The notes under the pieces were generated by a model. It had not been told where the DNA came from. It made no database searches and saw nothing but the letters and a program-made list of their open reading frames with translations. 64,000 bases of DNA from Petunia secreta (lineage: Eukaryota > Streptophyta > Magnoliopsida > Solanales > Solanaceae): the NCBI GenBank assembly GCA_029990175.1, contig JARKIP010000064.1:13658001-13722000 (forward strand), in the 5' to 3' direction. Both the position numbers and the translations under genes were made by a program. Positions within the stretch are counted from its first letter, which is position 1; each line of letters starts with the position of its first letter. Of the stretch, positions 1 to 11,604 are shown piece by piece.

Positions 1-1200
1 AATATCGTTTTCTATTATATACTTTTGTAGTATATGGTTTACCACAATGGTATACAAGTTTGATTAGTCACAGTATACTTTTGTATTAAGAGAAAACCAT
101 GCTTAAATCGTATACCTTTCTAGTATATGGTATACAAGAATGGCATACAAATATAAATTGTTATAATACATTTGTGTATAAACTAAAAGTAAACTATGGT
201 TCTATTGTATATCTTTCCGGTATACGGTATATCCCAATGACATACAACTTTAAAATGTCACAATATATTTACCTATAAACTAAAAGAAAATTTTGCTTTT
301 ATTATATACCTTTCTAGTATATGATATACCCAATGGTATACAACTAAAAAATATCATCTCGCTATTCGATACGTTTCTAATATGCGATATTACTGCAATG
401 GTATACGACTTTCCCAAAGGTACAAGGCTTTCTTTTTTGTCAACATATTTGTATCTACTAAGTAAAAGAATACCGTTTTCTGTTATATACTTTAGTATTA
501 TATGGTTTACCACAATGGTACACAAGTTTGATTTGTCACAGTATACTTTTGTATTAAGAGAAAATCATGCTTTTATTGTATACCTTTCTAGTATATGATA
601 TACGAGAATGGTATACAAATATAATTTGTTACAATACAAAATCTCACACTTTGATTCAAACACAAAAATGTATATACCGAAAGAATATACGGTATATCAA
701 AAGGTATACTGTATTCAAACAACAAATTTGAAACATTCATTTGTTTCATAATATATCACGCTTCGATCCAAACACAAAGAGTTGTATACTAAAAGAGTAT
801 ATAGTATACCAAAATAATGTATTCAAAATAATATAATTCGAAATATCTATTTATTCTATAGTAGCTCACACTTTGATCTAAACACAAAAAGGTATATACT
901 AAAAGTATACGGTATATTAAAAAGGTATATAGTTTTCAAAATAATAAAAAATATTTATTTATTTTATAGCAGTCCGGGCTTCGATCAAAAAATAAAAGAG
1001 TGTATACCTAAAGAGTATACAATATTCAGTTGAAGTATACAGTTGTAATAAACTATATATATATTAGTAGTATACTATTTCAGTAAACTATAATATTACA
1101 CTATTATAGTATACATTTTAAGTAAATATGTAGTAAACTGTATACTATAGTAGTATATTGTTGCAATTAACAATAGTAGTATACCAAGTATATGAAAATG
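1..1200 (-). repeat. GTATAC-rich degenerate satellite, block 1
   Basis: AT-rich tandem repeat dense in the palindromes GTATAC and GGTATACC. Positions 646-1000 hold about 110-bp units. Each begins with a CACACTTTGATCYAAACAC-like box (near 646, 757, 867 and 977), followed by two or three GTATAC motifs and an A/T-rich spacer. Positions 1-640 hold a related variant with a higher-order period: the block at 1-170 recurs at 469-640. Read on the minus strand, the units match the satellite at 32.14-34.27 kb, so the two blocks are inverted relative to each other. No gene is supported here; the short open frames follow the repeat. Confidence 0.85.
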
Positions 1201-1554
1201 GCAGTGTCTGTACCACCATGTGTTGCATCAAATATTCCACTGCGTACTTACTACTCTCACTAACAAAAATACCAAGTAACGATGCTTAGGTAGATTGAAG
1301 ATGTAATAATAATGAATTCTATATAACATGAAGGGAAAAAACACCACCATCTAGAGAAACTAAATATGAACAAGGTTTATGCACAATCACAAACGACCAT
1401 ATCAATTGACTCGTACATTTAAAGTTGTTCAGTACTATATCAGGCTATTATTTGCTACCACCATTTACACATTTAGTAACAACAGTGTCAACAAACTTGG
1501 ACGGCATCATGTTACTTGCTAAGTTGGAAAAATGCAGTCTAAACCACCCAAACG

Positions 1555-1942
1555 AGCCACCTTTTCTCCATTGATAATCACCAGGATTAGGGAGCACTAC
1601 AACCTTTGCACTCCCTGAAGCCAAGGCTCGTGACGGGAATGCTAGTTCATGCAGCTTAAGTGAATCTTTTGCAAGTGCATCAAAAGTTGCACCCTCCACT
1701 CTGCTGGGAGTTCCATTGAAACACCGCTCCATCGCTTCTGACGAAAGGTTAACTGCTTCAAAAATCTGAACACCCTAGTACGAAGACAATGTTGATATGC
1801 TCATTTTTACAAGTATCTTCATAACAAGCTCAATCTTGGAATTGAACTTACCAGTTGACTTGGGTGGGATTTTTCCATCAACCTGTAGTCTCCATATAGC
1901 TTCTACAGCCAGATAACGGAAGATGACATCAAGACCAAATCC
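1555..1942 (-). pseudogene. NADH-type glutamate synthase (GOGAT) fragment
   Basis: The minus strand reads as one frame resembling the plant NADH-GOGAT region just before the FMN/Fe-S synthase domain. It passes through motifs such as YLAVEAIWRLQVDGKIPPKS, FEAVNLSSEAMERCFNG, TPSRVEGATFDALAKD, LHELAFPSRALA and LPNPGDYQWRKGG. GOGAT transfers the glutamine amide to 2-oxoglutarate in plastids. The frame is broken by one in-frame stop (TAG on the minus strand, at 1776-1778). A short internal deletion removes about ten expected residues before that stop. Homology stops after RKGG near 1555 and before GFGLDV near 1942. Only about 130 codons of a protein of more than 2000 residues are present, so this is a dead fragment, perhaps captured by the surrounding element. 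The NADH rather than ferredoxin type is judged from remembered motifs. Confidence 0.8.
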
Positions 1943-2084
1943 TACCAATGTACAAAAATAATATACTTATCATGGCTCAGCAGATTCAACAATCAATTCA
2001 ACACGAGTTCTCTCAAGCTTTTTAACTATATATGTTCACCAACAAAATCATAACATATATTTATTTGATAGCAAACGCCTCGCT

Positions 2085-3080
2085 TTGACCAAGACGCTAG
2101 AATGTATACCAAGGTATACAATATTTTTTAAACATATACATTATTCTATAACAGTTCACACACTTCGATATAAGCACATAAGACATACCAAAAGAGTATA
2201 CGGTGCACAAAAAAGGTATATTATGTTTATAACAACAATAAATCAAAACATACATATGTTTGATAGCAGACCTCACACGTCAATCTAGACACAAAAGTGT
2301 ATACCAAAATAGTATACTGTTATAGTAAAGTGCAATATATTATTGCAGTATACAATATACACAATACTTCTCCTTTGATTTTTAACTCAGAAGTTCGATC
2401 TCAAGCACCTCTAATCAACTTCAAATGCAACAAATTTTGGAACAAACTTTTCTAAGATACTAGTGACAATATTTTACAACACCCACTTTGACTCAAACAA
2501 CAAATAAAAATATAAAATTTTATATTCAAGAGTTTCAAGCTCAACAATGGTGGATAATAAAAAATTATCATCTCTAAGATCTTTTTTTACACTTCAAAGT
2601 TCAAAACATAAGCTCTAAACTGCTCTAGGATCAATTCCAACCCTCAATTCAAACTAACAATAAAAAAACTATGAAACTATTTCAAAACATATATAGTTTA
2701 AAGGAAGAATAACACTATATACTATAAAAGTATACAATATACTCTGAAGGTATACAGTTATAGTAAATTATATACTACAACAGTATACTACATTAGTAAA
2801 TTAATAGTATACTATAGCAGTAGTAAACTATATACTATAATAGTATACTGTTATAGTTTACACCGTTTTTTCTTTGATTTTAAGCTCATAAAATCGAACT
2901 CAAACACATCTAATCAGCTCCAAATACAATCAAATTTTAGCATGAACTTTTCAAAGATACTAGAGACAATATTTTACAATACCCAATTTGAAACGAACAA
3001 CAAATAAAAAAAATGATAATATCTTGCACTTTTCATCCAAACACAAAAGATATACCAAAAAAGTATAGTGTAAACCTTTG
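2085..3080 (-). repeat. GTATAC satellite, block 1 continuation with 505-bp internal duplication
   Basis: More units of the block-1 satellite occur near 2085, 2158, 2272 and 3030, each a CACxCTTTGAnnnAAACAC-like box followed by GTATAC motifs. A non-satellite segment is duplicated. The stretch at about 2340-2525 (CTTTGATTTTTAACTC.. to ..CAACAAATAAAAA) recurs at about 2863-3020, an offset of about 505 bp, with moderate divergence. No coding sequence is seen. Confidence 0.7.
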
Positions 3081-3740
3081 AAAAAAGGAGATCGGAAAAT
3101 AGACATATAGCTGCCAAATTATCGTAACAATATTTTATACCACATAAAATTATTGTAATGTTAGATAAAGATAAAAATTATTCTTTTATGAGTTTCTAGT
3201 TGAATTCTTCTTACAGATTTGTAGCGAAAATGTCTGCTGCAACAACCGCCATTGTAAGAGCAGTGGTTGTTAAGGCTCATCCACTGTAATTATTACAAAA
3301 AATACTATCATCAAAATTAATTGAAGTTTAAAAAGATTAGGTGAATTGGAGTAGATAGATATGAGATTCATTGAAATAGATCAAAGAGTTTCAACGTGCT
3401 TAGAGAATGACTAGGTAGGAAAAATGAAATATAAAGAATGGAGGTGAGAATGATTATGAGAGAAATAAGAATGGGGCAGATTATAAGGATTGAGGAAAAT
3501 GGGTAGTTCAGGTAATATTTTTAGATTAATTGGGTATTAGGTTTAGTAGTAGGTGGTGCAGGTAATTATTTTTGATTATGTGGGTATAGAATATAAAAAT
3601 TCCTAATAATTAATCAAGAGCGAAAAAGAAGTGTTACCTTGTTGAGGTAAGCCAGAACTATATATTGTCAAAGAAATAACCCACGAGCTCCCTCAGCTTA
3701 AAAAATGGTGCAAAATGAGGTATGACACTCAAACAGCCCA
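3081..3740. other. Non-coding end region of the satellite element
   Basis: I see no gene here. A purine-rich AGAATGG/GAGAAATAAG stretch at 3350-3500 is followed by an AT-rich tail with repeated GGGTA motifs up to 3603. On the minus strand this resembles, loosely, the pyrimidine-rich subterminal region at 31480-31560 of the related element. Confidence 0.5.
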
Positions 3741-4410
3741 TTTTATAACCTGTAGGCGAACATTTGACTAATGGCGCGATCACGACTCCATTTAAGTCAA
3801 CAAGGCCGGTCAACACTTAAACACGATCACAAAAGAGCTCAAGCGATCACGAAGGTCTTTTCATCCATGCCTGCACATTTGCTGAAGAGTCCATGTGGCC
3901 GCGAAGGAAACCAAAATTATCCTGGGCACAACAATTTGGGACATTCGAAACTTGTCAGAATTAGGTCTATACTTATCGAAATTATCTCAAATTTGACAAA
4001 TAAGTCCAAAACACACATTTGGGACCTATCTATAAGCTCGAATTTCAAAACAGGCCTCAAGCACTTAAAATGAGGGGTTATGTTCTTTGGAGTAAAATCT
4101 GAACTTTCGCACAAGGGTTAAAACCACCCAAACGATTTTGGAATCCAATTCCGAAAGTTCTCAAAAGTCAAAATGGCCATACGAACCTAACAAAATTGAA
4201 AGATTTTCAAGCGGATCTTGTTTACACTAAATGGCATATTTAGTTCATATTTTGACTATCACCGAACTTGAATCCGAAACTAATTACACGGATTTCGAAT
4301 GACTTCAAATTTTATAGCAAGTCATACTTGCCCCAATAAAGCTATTAACACAGTCGTTTTGCATAACATCGTCCAAATTTTCGAAACGACTGATTATGGT
4401 TGTTTCAACT
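3740..4410 (-). repeat. Degenerate gypsy LTR fragment (U3 part)
   Basis: The end near 4370-4410 reads TTTTCGAAACGACTGATTA then GGTTGTTTCA. This resembles the outer LTR border plus polypurine tract of the 41-50-kb gypsy element (TTTCGAAACGACTAACCA, then GGTCGTTTCA, near 43871-43899). The ATACGAACCTAAC box at 4180 also matches one in those LTRs (near 43658 and 50134). I infer an old LTR fragment of a related family on the minus strand. The open frames at 3771-4114 look like chance frames inside it. Confidence 0.45.
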
Positions 4411-4589
4411 AATGTATGTAAGTTTCTACATTTTCCTTAGTCGACGACTCAATAATCTCATGCTACTGCAGTTTCATATGCAAAAGATACCAAATTTGAA
4501 ATTAAAGGACTTAGGAGGATGTAACTCTTTTTTTATTTTTATTTTATTTTTTATTTTTTATTTTTTATTTATTTATGTAACTCTATTGA

Positions 4590-5050
4590 AAAGGGCAAAG
4601 AACTAGGAAGGATATTAAATCAATGGTTCTGTAAGAAAGTCAGGCGGATTTCATGGAGCACCACCGTACGTGTATCCATTGTCAATTGTAATTATGGGAG
4701 AAGGAGAATTTGTTTAATAATAACATGCTTCCACTAGTTCATAGATTTCTAAGTCCAATAAAGTTTGGATAAAACATCATAGTTTTTGCTTCATTTTTCA
4801 ACTATTTTTTGCTGAGGTTAAAGTACTTCACCAATGGTTGAACATGCTTTAGTTAACAAATTAATTTATTAAGAAGATTATTATAAAGTTAAAACAAACA
4901 GCCAATTGCTGTCAAGTAAATGAAGTAATTATGTTTTGATTTGAAAAATGAAGAGACAAAGGGAATAAATAAATTATTTCGCATTCTCACGCAAGAATAA
5001 TGAGATGTAGTTGAAGTGGGATCAGTACTTTTGGGTGGTTAATTAGTCGC
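4590..5050. repeat. Local duplication, copy 1
   Basis: Matches 12454-12938 in the same order. Shared blocks include TATTGAAAAGGGC, ATATTAAATCAANGGTTCTGT, GAAAGTCNGGC, GGAGAATTTGTTTA, CGCTTCCACTA, ATGTTTTGATTTGAAA and ATTCTCACGCAAGAATAAT, then GTTGAAGTGG. Similarity continues to about 5120 (copy 2: 14330-14390), across the foldback insertion in copy 2. No coding potential seen. Confidence 0.75.
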
Positions 5051-5217
5051 AGGTCTAGATTAATGCTTCATTAGTTGAAGCAATCAAGTTGATCATGATA
5101 TTAATAAAAGTAAAAATATCAGGGATAATACTTCTCTGTCGTAATAATTACATGCAGTAATAAACTTTTAAAACAAGCCGAATAGAAAAGAAGAAAGAAC
5201 AAGGAAAAGATAATTAG

Positions 5218-5529
5218 TAGCCGTTTGGCCATACATACCGAAAAAATGAAGTTTGAGAAAAGTATTTGAAATTGAATTGAAAAATTATATGTTGAAGTTG
5301 TGTTTGGACATACATTTTATTTTTATTTTTTAAAATTAAATTTTGTGAGTAAAAATCTTTCTTTTTTTAATAACTTTTTCAAAAAAAAAATAAAAAATAA
5401 AAAAACTTGAAAACTATTCAAAACCAGATTTTGGTTTTTCAAAATTCCATCTCCACAAAAAGTAGAAAAACTTTTTGATGGCCAAACCATTTTTTAAAGT
5501 AAAATTTTTTATGGCTAAACTGCCTCTAA
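5218..5529. mobile_element. Short non-autonomous TIR element (MITE)
   Basis: Imperfect terminal inverted repeats: the left end reads AGCCGTTTGGCCATACAT, and the right end on the opposite strand reads AGGCAGTTTAGCCATAAA. The interior is about 300 bp, very AT-rich and non-coding. The termini resemble common hAT-like MITEs of eudicots. I could not find a convincing 8-bp TSD, so the exact borders are uncertain. Confidence 0.5.
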
Positions 5530-5870
5530 GAGATCGAGGGGTGAAAAGCTCACCATATCACTTTTTCTGGGTGAATTAAAATTATTCCAGTGAATGTTTG
5601 ATAAATGATAAGGTATTAGCACCGTGAGATATTATGGTTTAAAGTTTAATGATAATTAACAAAGAATAAAAACTTTTTATCATTGCAGAGTTTTGAACGT
5701 GGAGAATTAATATAATTCATCAAAAAATTTCAAGCCATTTTGCGTTAATCACGTTATTGTCCTGCACAATTAGTGCACATTATAATTAATAGTACTACTT
5801 ATTTGGTATTAAAAGGTGTCACCTCAACTAAAAAGAAAAAAAATTACACACATACATTAGGGAATCATGC

Positions 5871-5986
5871 TATACCTGTCAATCGGTCAGGACTGTCCCG
5901 TTAAAAGTCGGCTCACCGGTCCGATCTTTTTTTCAAAAAATTGAAGTCCGGTTCGGCCCTTAGCCCATTAAGCACCAAACCGGTCC

Positions 5987-6027
<41 letters not shown>

Positions 6028-6712
6028 CATATTTTAGCTAAGCCTATCACTTTGTACTTGCAGTTATAATCCTATATAAAAAGAGAAGGAAGGTGAAAGC
6101 AGGAAAAAAAGTATCAAACATTTTGAGAATCATATACTTTAATTCATTGATGGAAACCAAATTTAATCACTATGTTAATTTGATGCACTACTCATGAAGT
6201 AAAAGATCACTGTTATTATTTTAAGTACTATTTCATCATTACTATAGTACGCTTAGTCAAATAGATACAACTCAAGGGTGAGAAATTGAGACTATCAAAT
6301 TCTCTTACAACCAAAAGATAAGTTGTATAAAATACTTAATTAATATATATTCTTGATTAGGAATGAAAAAAATAGTAAATGAATATGTTCATTCGTTGTA
6401 CTTAATGAAGCTAAAAATATCTTTGATACTATTGCATATTGAGGGATTCTAAAAGGGACTAAATACTACATATTTTGTATGATTCTTGGCAAAAGCATGT
6501 CTCAATTTCCATCGATATATAGTATATTTTTCATTGAAAAACCGGTCCGGTCCACCGGTGGGCCAAAGACCGATCTTTTACCGGTCCGTGCTAACCGGTC
6601 TTTTTTCTTAAGCCCGGCTCGGCCTTCAACCCGCTTCCTCTTTGTCCCGAACCGCTTATAATGAACCGGTCTGGTCCGTTACCGGGCTAGCCCGACCCGA
6701 TTGACAGGTATA
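5871..6712. mobile_element. hAT-like non-autonomous transposon with 8-bp TSD
   Basis: Both ends carry the same 16-bp TIR, TATACCTGTCAATCGG, inverted at the right end. The element is flanked by an exact 8-bp direct repeat, AATCATGC (5863-5870 and 6713-6720), as expected for hAT insertions. Both subterminal regions are GC-rich and crowded with CCGGTCC/ACCGGT boxes, while the middle is AT-rich and includes a T-run of about 38 at 5990-6027. The 842 bp contain no transposase, so it needs one in trans. The clustered boxes are plausibly transposase-binding subterminal repeats; that is inference. Confidence 0.85.
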
Positions 6713-6720
6713 AATCATGC

Positions 6721-8460
6721 ACCCTTCTGGACTGGATTCGTGATCGCGCCTCCAAACTTAGATCTACCAGTAATCGAGTTACGAAACAAACACGCAAAAC
6801 ACACTTAGTACCTAACTTGAACACAATGGGAAGAGAAGAGGACAAAAGTAGAAGAAAAAGAAAAACAAGAAATAAAAGAGACAATCTTTCTTATGAACTG
6901 GGACTGGCCGGATTAAGATAAGAAAAGTGGTCGATTAAGCTGTAGGTTTTTCGATTAAAGAGGCTCCTAAATATAATTTTTCGATTAACTTATAAAAAGA
7001 AGCAATCTAATTAGTCAAACCTTGATTTAAGTCTAAATCAACGTTTAAAAATCTTTGCAACATGTTCAAACGGGAGCAAACATTTTTTAACTAATTAACA
7101 CTATTCAAGGTAGCTAGACATTTAAATAATCAGTCGCCGAATGCAAAAAGAGCACTGCCGACGGTTGTTTGCATTGACCATCGAACACAAGGACGGAGTT
7201 AAAAGTTGTGTCAAGGAGTTCAATCACACCTCTTTTTCAGAAAATTATTATATATAAATATGATAACTTTTTATGTTATATATAAATAGGTAAATTTCCT
7301 TGACAATAAGGGACGGTTTTAGTGTAATTATAAATAGGATTCAGAATAATTACTTGAGGTTGCAGCCTGCGGGTTCTACTCTTCACAGTGGTATATATTA
7401 ATATCTCTTTTTTTTTTTTTTTTTTTTTTGAATCGTCTAATATGACTTTCTACTTTCACATAGGTTCAAATGCAATAGTAAAATCAAGCAGTAGACTAAT
7501 AAAACATCACCTCGAAAGCTGCCATATAACAAGATTTATAGACACCGTGTTATGAACGGAAATAGCTTATTGGAGGGCATATTAGGAACTTTAGCAAACT
7601 ATATTTGGGACCCGGATTAGACAAATAGTTTAAATAGCAAGAGAATAGTAGAAGGAAAATTAGCTATGATGTTGTAAACCCTTATCCCTCTTATCTCCCC
7701 TCCTTCGGGTCTTCCTTCCTTGCTCTATATTTCTGTTCTTATCCCGTCTGTATCCGTCTATCTCTCGTCCCCTTTTCTGTCTATTTCCTCTTCTCCTTCT
7801 TACTTGTCTGGTGGCTCTATAATTCTACTTTATTAGTTCATGAATACTATCAGTTGTTCTTGTTTATTCGTGTGATTGGAGTGCTATACGTTACACACCG
7901 TCTTTTCAGCTAGCTTTGTTATTATATGCATGTTTCATCAAGAATCTGAAGAAAAAAATAAAGACGAGAATAAATTTTTACAAGTTGGAATTATGTTACT
8001 CATTTACACATCAATTCTCCAATCATAACAATGTGAAATTCATGTATCTCCATCAATCAGTTAGTTTCAACATGGCATTATATTACGGATTCATGCATTA
8101 GCCGATTTAATGATTTATTCAGAGAGTTTTTGTCAAATAAACTCACTTTGAAACAATGAGCAAACTAAAGACAACAACTTCTCTAAATTGATGTGCGACA
8201 CTCAAGCTTACATGTTTAAATAAGCGGTTGGTTATGAAATTACAAAATTAAAAGAAAAAAAATACTCTATGAAAAAAATGAATCTTGAAGTTCGACCAGC
8301 ATATCTCAAGAGCAGGAGTTGCTGAAAAAACAACACCGCAAACTTTTGAGAAGAAAATTGTTTGTTTGTTTTTTAATTTTTATAATTTTTATGTTGCAAA
8401 TATCTGTCTCTTTGTCTAATTAAATACTACGTCATTGTCTCATAAATTGAAATATAGAAC
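6721..8460. other. Non-coding spacer
   Basis: No gene supported. It holds a purine-rich stretch at 6835-6885, a T-run at 7408-7430, a pyrimidine-rich tract at 7680-7810 and otherwise AT-rich unique-looking DNA. Short open frames show no recognisable motif. Confidence 0.5.
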
Positions 8461-8464
8461 AAAA

Positions 8465-8560
8465 AAAGGTGGCTGATCTTCTAGCCAAGGAAAGCTTATC
8501 AAGTGGCTTAAATTCTAGGATTTCTATTTTTGTGCAACCTCCTACTACTAGTATAAAAAT
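8465..8560 (+). pseudogene. Possible RNase H-like C-terminus remnant (LINE or related)
   Basis: The plus strand reads KVADLLAKES followed by ISIFVQPPT. This resembles the conserved tail of the RNase H-like domain in plant non-LTR retroelement proteins (N-xx-AD-xLAKxx, then a short hydrophobic and PP stretch). Only about 30 codons are visible, with no upstream reverse transcriptase, so it is at best a 3' remnant and could be chance. Confidence 0.3.
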
Positions 8561-9049
8561 ATTTGTATGATACAAATGAACATACTTATCCAAGAGACAT
8601 CTCGCTTGAATGCTGTAATATGCTTGCAAATCATGGCAATTTGATGCACAACGGGCTGCTGTCCCGTTTGTAGACATACTTTAATATTTATAATATTCGT
8701 ATTATCACCCAGAAAAAAAAAAGAAGAAAGAACGCCATTGTCTTATTTAGATTTAAGGGGAAATAACTAGTAATAAAACACAAGGAGAAAGAAGAAGAAC
8801 CTGACAGGCAAAGGGAAAAAAAGAAGAAGAGGTGAAGTGATGAACTGAAATAATTTTGTGAGATTCTGGCGTGCAGGAATTCATTAGCCAAAAAGCAAAG
8901 CCAACAGTAAAACCTAATAATGTTATTTTTGATTGGCTTTGTTCATTAATTTGTTTTATAAATTACACCCAAGATGATTCATACTAATCTCTCTCCTTCT
9001 CATGACAACACACTAATTATTTGTTTTCACGAGAAACATGTCCAATATG

Positions 9050-10390
9050 CTAATTATTGCTCCCAAACGCACACACAAGTATACGTGGTCGACAAGTAAT
9101 AAAGTGATAAACCGAGTATCGTTCCTACGAGGACTAGTGTTAATGACTATATTCTAGCAAAGTATTCTTATAAACTATTCAGGGATCTTTTTCGATGATG
9201 GTTTGTAATTTACTAACTAAGCAAACGATAATTAAAAGCAAGTCATTGAGATCAAGTAACAGAGCAAATTCTAGGTTGTTATCAATGAAAGAGAAACGGT
9301 CCAGGGTCAGAGCTACAAACAATCCAGTTGAGTTTTCCAGTTGATTCTACTTCTCAATTTCCTAGGTTGCTAACTAACAGGTTAATTATATTTGTGAAAA
9401 TCTATCGATTCTTCACGAGTCTATGCAAGCTACTCTAACGCCTATATGTCTATGGAGTTAAATCACATGCATGCATTAAAGAACTCTGTATTTAGCTAAG
9501 CCAGGCGAATAGGTATATGTCTATCCTACCCGCAAATCGATTCCCTGATGCCCAGGTTCACAATCAAGCCATATTCTTTCTTATTGCATTTACAAGTTCC
9601 CTTTGTCGAGTTCAACTTGTAAACCGTAGATAGTGTTCAATTATCGGGCCCAGATAACCAAACAATTAGGCTCAAGAAAGAATAAACAATCCGTAATGAT
9701 AAATCAATAGGACGAAATCAACTTTCAAACATCAACCTTTATGTATTTGCTCTAACCCTTGAACGATAGGTTTAGCTAATCATATTCATAATAACAACAC
9801 AAGAATTCATGGAAGAAAGATTAAATATTGTAATAGATGAAGTAAAGGAATTAAACCTTTGGTTCAATGTGTAAGAACTCCAAAACTTGCTCCAGAAATT
9901 CGACCTCCTACTAAAAATGACATTAATGACTATTTATAGTGTTTACAAAGTCCTCCCATAAGTTAATCCTAAGCCTAAACTAAATTGGAAAAGTTGGGGT
10001 CGCAGAACTAAAAGCCGCAGGGGAAGCCTCGCGTGTCTCATGGCTTCTGAGAGTCGTGCGCCACAGCTCATGCGTCGCATGGCTTGTGGCTTTTGGAAGT
10101 CTGAAGCTGCAGGCCATGCGACGCATGGCTTATGACTTTTGGAAGCCTGAAGCTTTGACAAATCCGTAGCTTGTTCCATAGCTTTCCGTCTAATGCCATA
10201 TCCCACGATTAGCTGAGTTCATCAATTCTTGCTCGATTTTATCCATCTTCACTCCGTTTGCACTCGTCTTCATCCAAATCATTCCTAAAAATCACAAACA
10301 CAATAAGTGCGCGCAACAATCACAATTATTTCGTGCAATGGGCGAATAACGTATCAAAATGTGCAGAAATACTAACGTAAAACAGGCTAA
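9050..10390. repeat. Dispersed repeat, likely LTR-derived or LARD-like
   Basis: Starts near CTCCCAAACGCACACACAAGTATACG and GAGTATCGTTCCTACGAGGACT. I recall this as a widespread non-coding plant repeat signature. It continues to about GGGCGAATAACGTATC near 10345. Positions 10060-10160 hold a tandem duplication of about 47-60 bp built on GCGACGCATGGCTT and CTTTTGGAAG-CTGAAGC. No reading frame of interest. Borders and class are uncertain; no terminal repeats were found. Confidence 0.45.
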
Positions 10391-11590
10391 TATTGCAAAA
10401 CATCACAAATACTGTATGTAGTACTTAGTAAACTAATATTATTAGAAAGAACTTTAGGGAATGAGGACAAAGTTCCCATCTCATTAGCTAATAGTAAAAC
10501 TTTTCATGACAACGTAACTTTGATTAAGGGTAAAAGGGTTTTTATTATTTTACCATATTTTTTGGTAGTTAACCAGAAGTTTATTACTACATCAGTATAT
10601 AGTATGCTGGCGTGGAAACTTGGCCATACCTCGTTGCGTTAAGCCTTCAGTTGCACCAACTATTTTACTTGACTCTTCCTACATTTGCACCGCATTCATC
10701 TTGCCAGTTAAATTCACTTCAAATTTCTACTCTAAGCTTTATGCACGTTTCAAACATGAGTTAGAACTCGTTTGCAGTATGAGGTATTACGTTAATAAAT
10801 TCAAGGACTATATAGCTTTGGGCATCAAAGTGACTTCAAGTATTTGCTGATCTCACACGGACTCTCAAATGGCTAAATAACGGGCCATAATCAACCCGCT
10901 TAAAATCATTTCTAATTTGTTTATATATTCTATTATAATTTGTTTAAGCACTAACTCGAAGTAATAAACAAATGTTCTTTTGTTTCTAGTGGCTACATCA
11001 AACAAATTAAATCTAAAATTTGTTTTTCTATGTTTGAAAAGTTCTTAATATAGATCAATTTGAGCTAAATATGCAACGAAAATGACACAAGCTTTTAAAT
11101 AGGGTACCCTTGAATATGCCCAAAATGACACGTCCATGAAAGTATATGTCCATCTCAAGCCGTCTAAACCTAGGTGGGTTGGGTGGATGCATGTTCTATG
11201 CCCTAAATTTGGCACTCCTAGTTTGAACTTTGAAGACCCTCTGTTGTAAACTCGATCGGAACCGCACATCAGAGAACAATGGTTGTATTAAATTTGAGGT
11301 ATCCATAACATGCTTAAATTTTAAAAAGTCATTAATCCATGTCGCCACCTTGCGTGCAAAATTGATCAGTTATTACAAACCAAAGTCTTCATGCATGCAT
11401 TACGCTGTCCTCAACTTAATTATGCTGGTTGCAGGTTAATTAGACGATGGATATATATTTAAGTCTGCAAATGTTTTGAAAACAAAATACCTAATTATGT
11501 AAGTCCAATGAAAAAGAAAGAACAAATTGACTATTGAAAAGGGCCAAAAAATGCGGAACATATAAAAGGGCCAAAGAAATGCGGAATATA
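10390..11590. other. Non-coding spacer
   Basis: No supported gene. Short open frames at 10620-10850 and 11045-11269 have no recognisable domain or homologue. The last part (11530-11595) carries two copies of an AAAAGGGCCAAANAAATGCGGAA box. The box recurs at 12462-12486, on the far side of the hAT-like insertion. Confidence 0.45.
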
Positions 11591-11604
11591 AGAAGGGTTT
11601 GAGA

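Larger units (their letters stand above)
1..3603 (-). mobile_element. Satellite-filled MULE-like element, partial (left end outside the window)
   Basis: The stretch ends near 3603. Read on the minus strand, its end begins AGGAATTTTTATATTC and soon carries TACCCAnATAATnAAAAATAATTAC. This resembles the left end of the element at 31329 (GGGAAAG.., TACCCATGCAATTAAGAAAATTAC). Both ends lead inward to the same GTATAC satellite, and the two copies are in opposite orientation. The left end lies outside the window, so no TSD can be tested. The glutamate synthase fragment at 1555-1942 lies inside it, as captured or older DNA. The assignment to one element is inference. Confidence 0.4.

Noticed and set aside
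3771..4114. Overlapping 100-codon plus and 65-codon minus frames
   Set aside because: No domain recognised, and the stretch resembles a degenerate LTR.
10620..10850. 76-codon plus frame starting MAIPRCVKPS
   Set aside because: No homologue recognised and no conserved context; length is within chance for AT-rich DNA.
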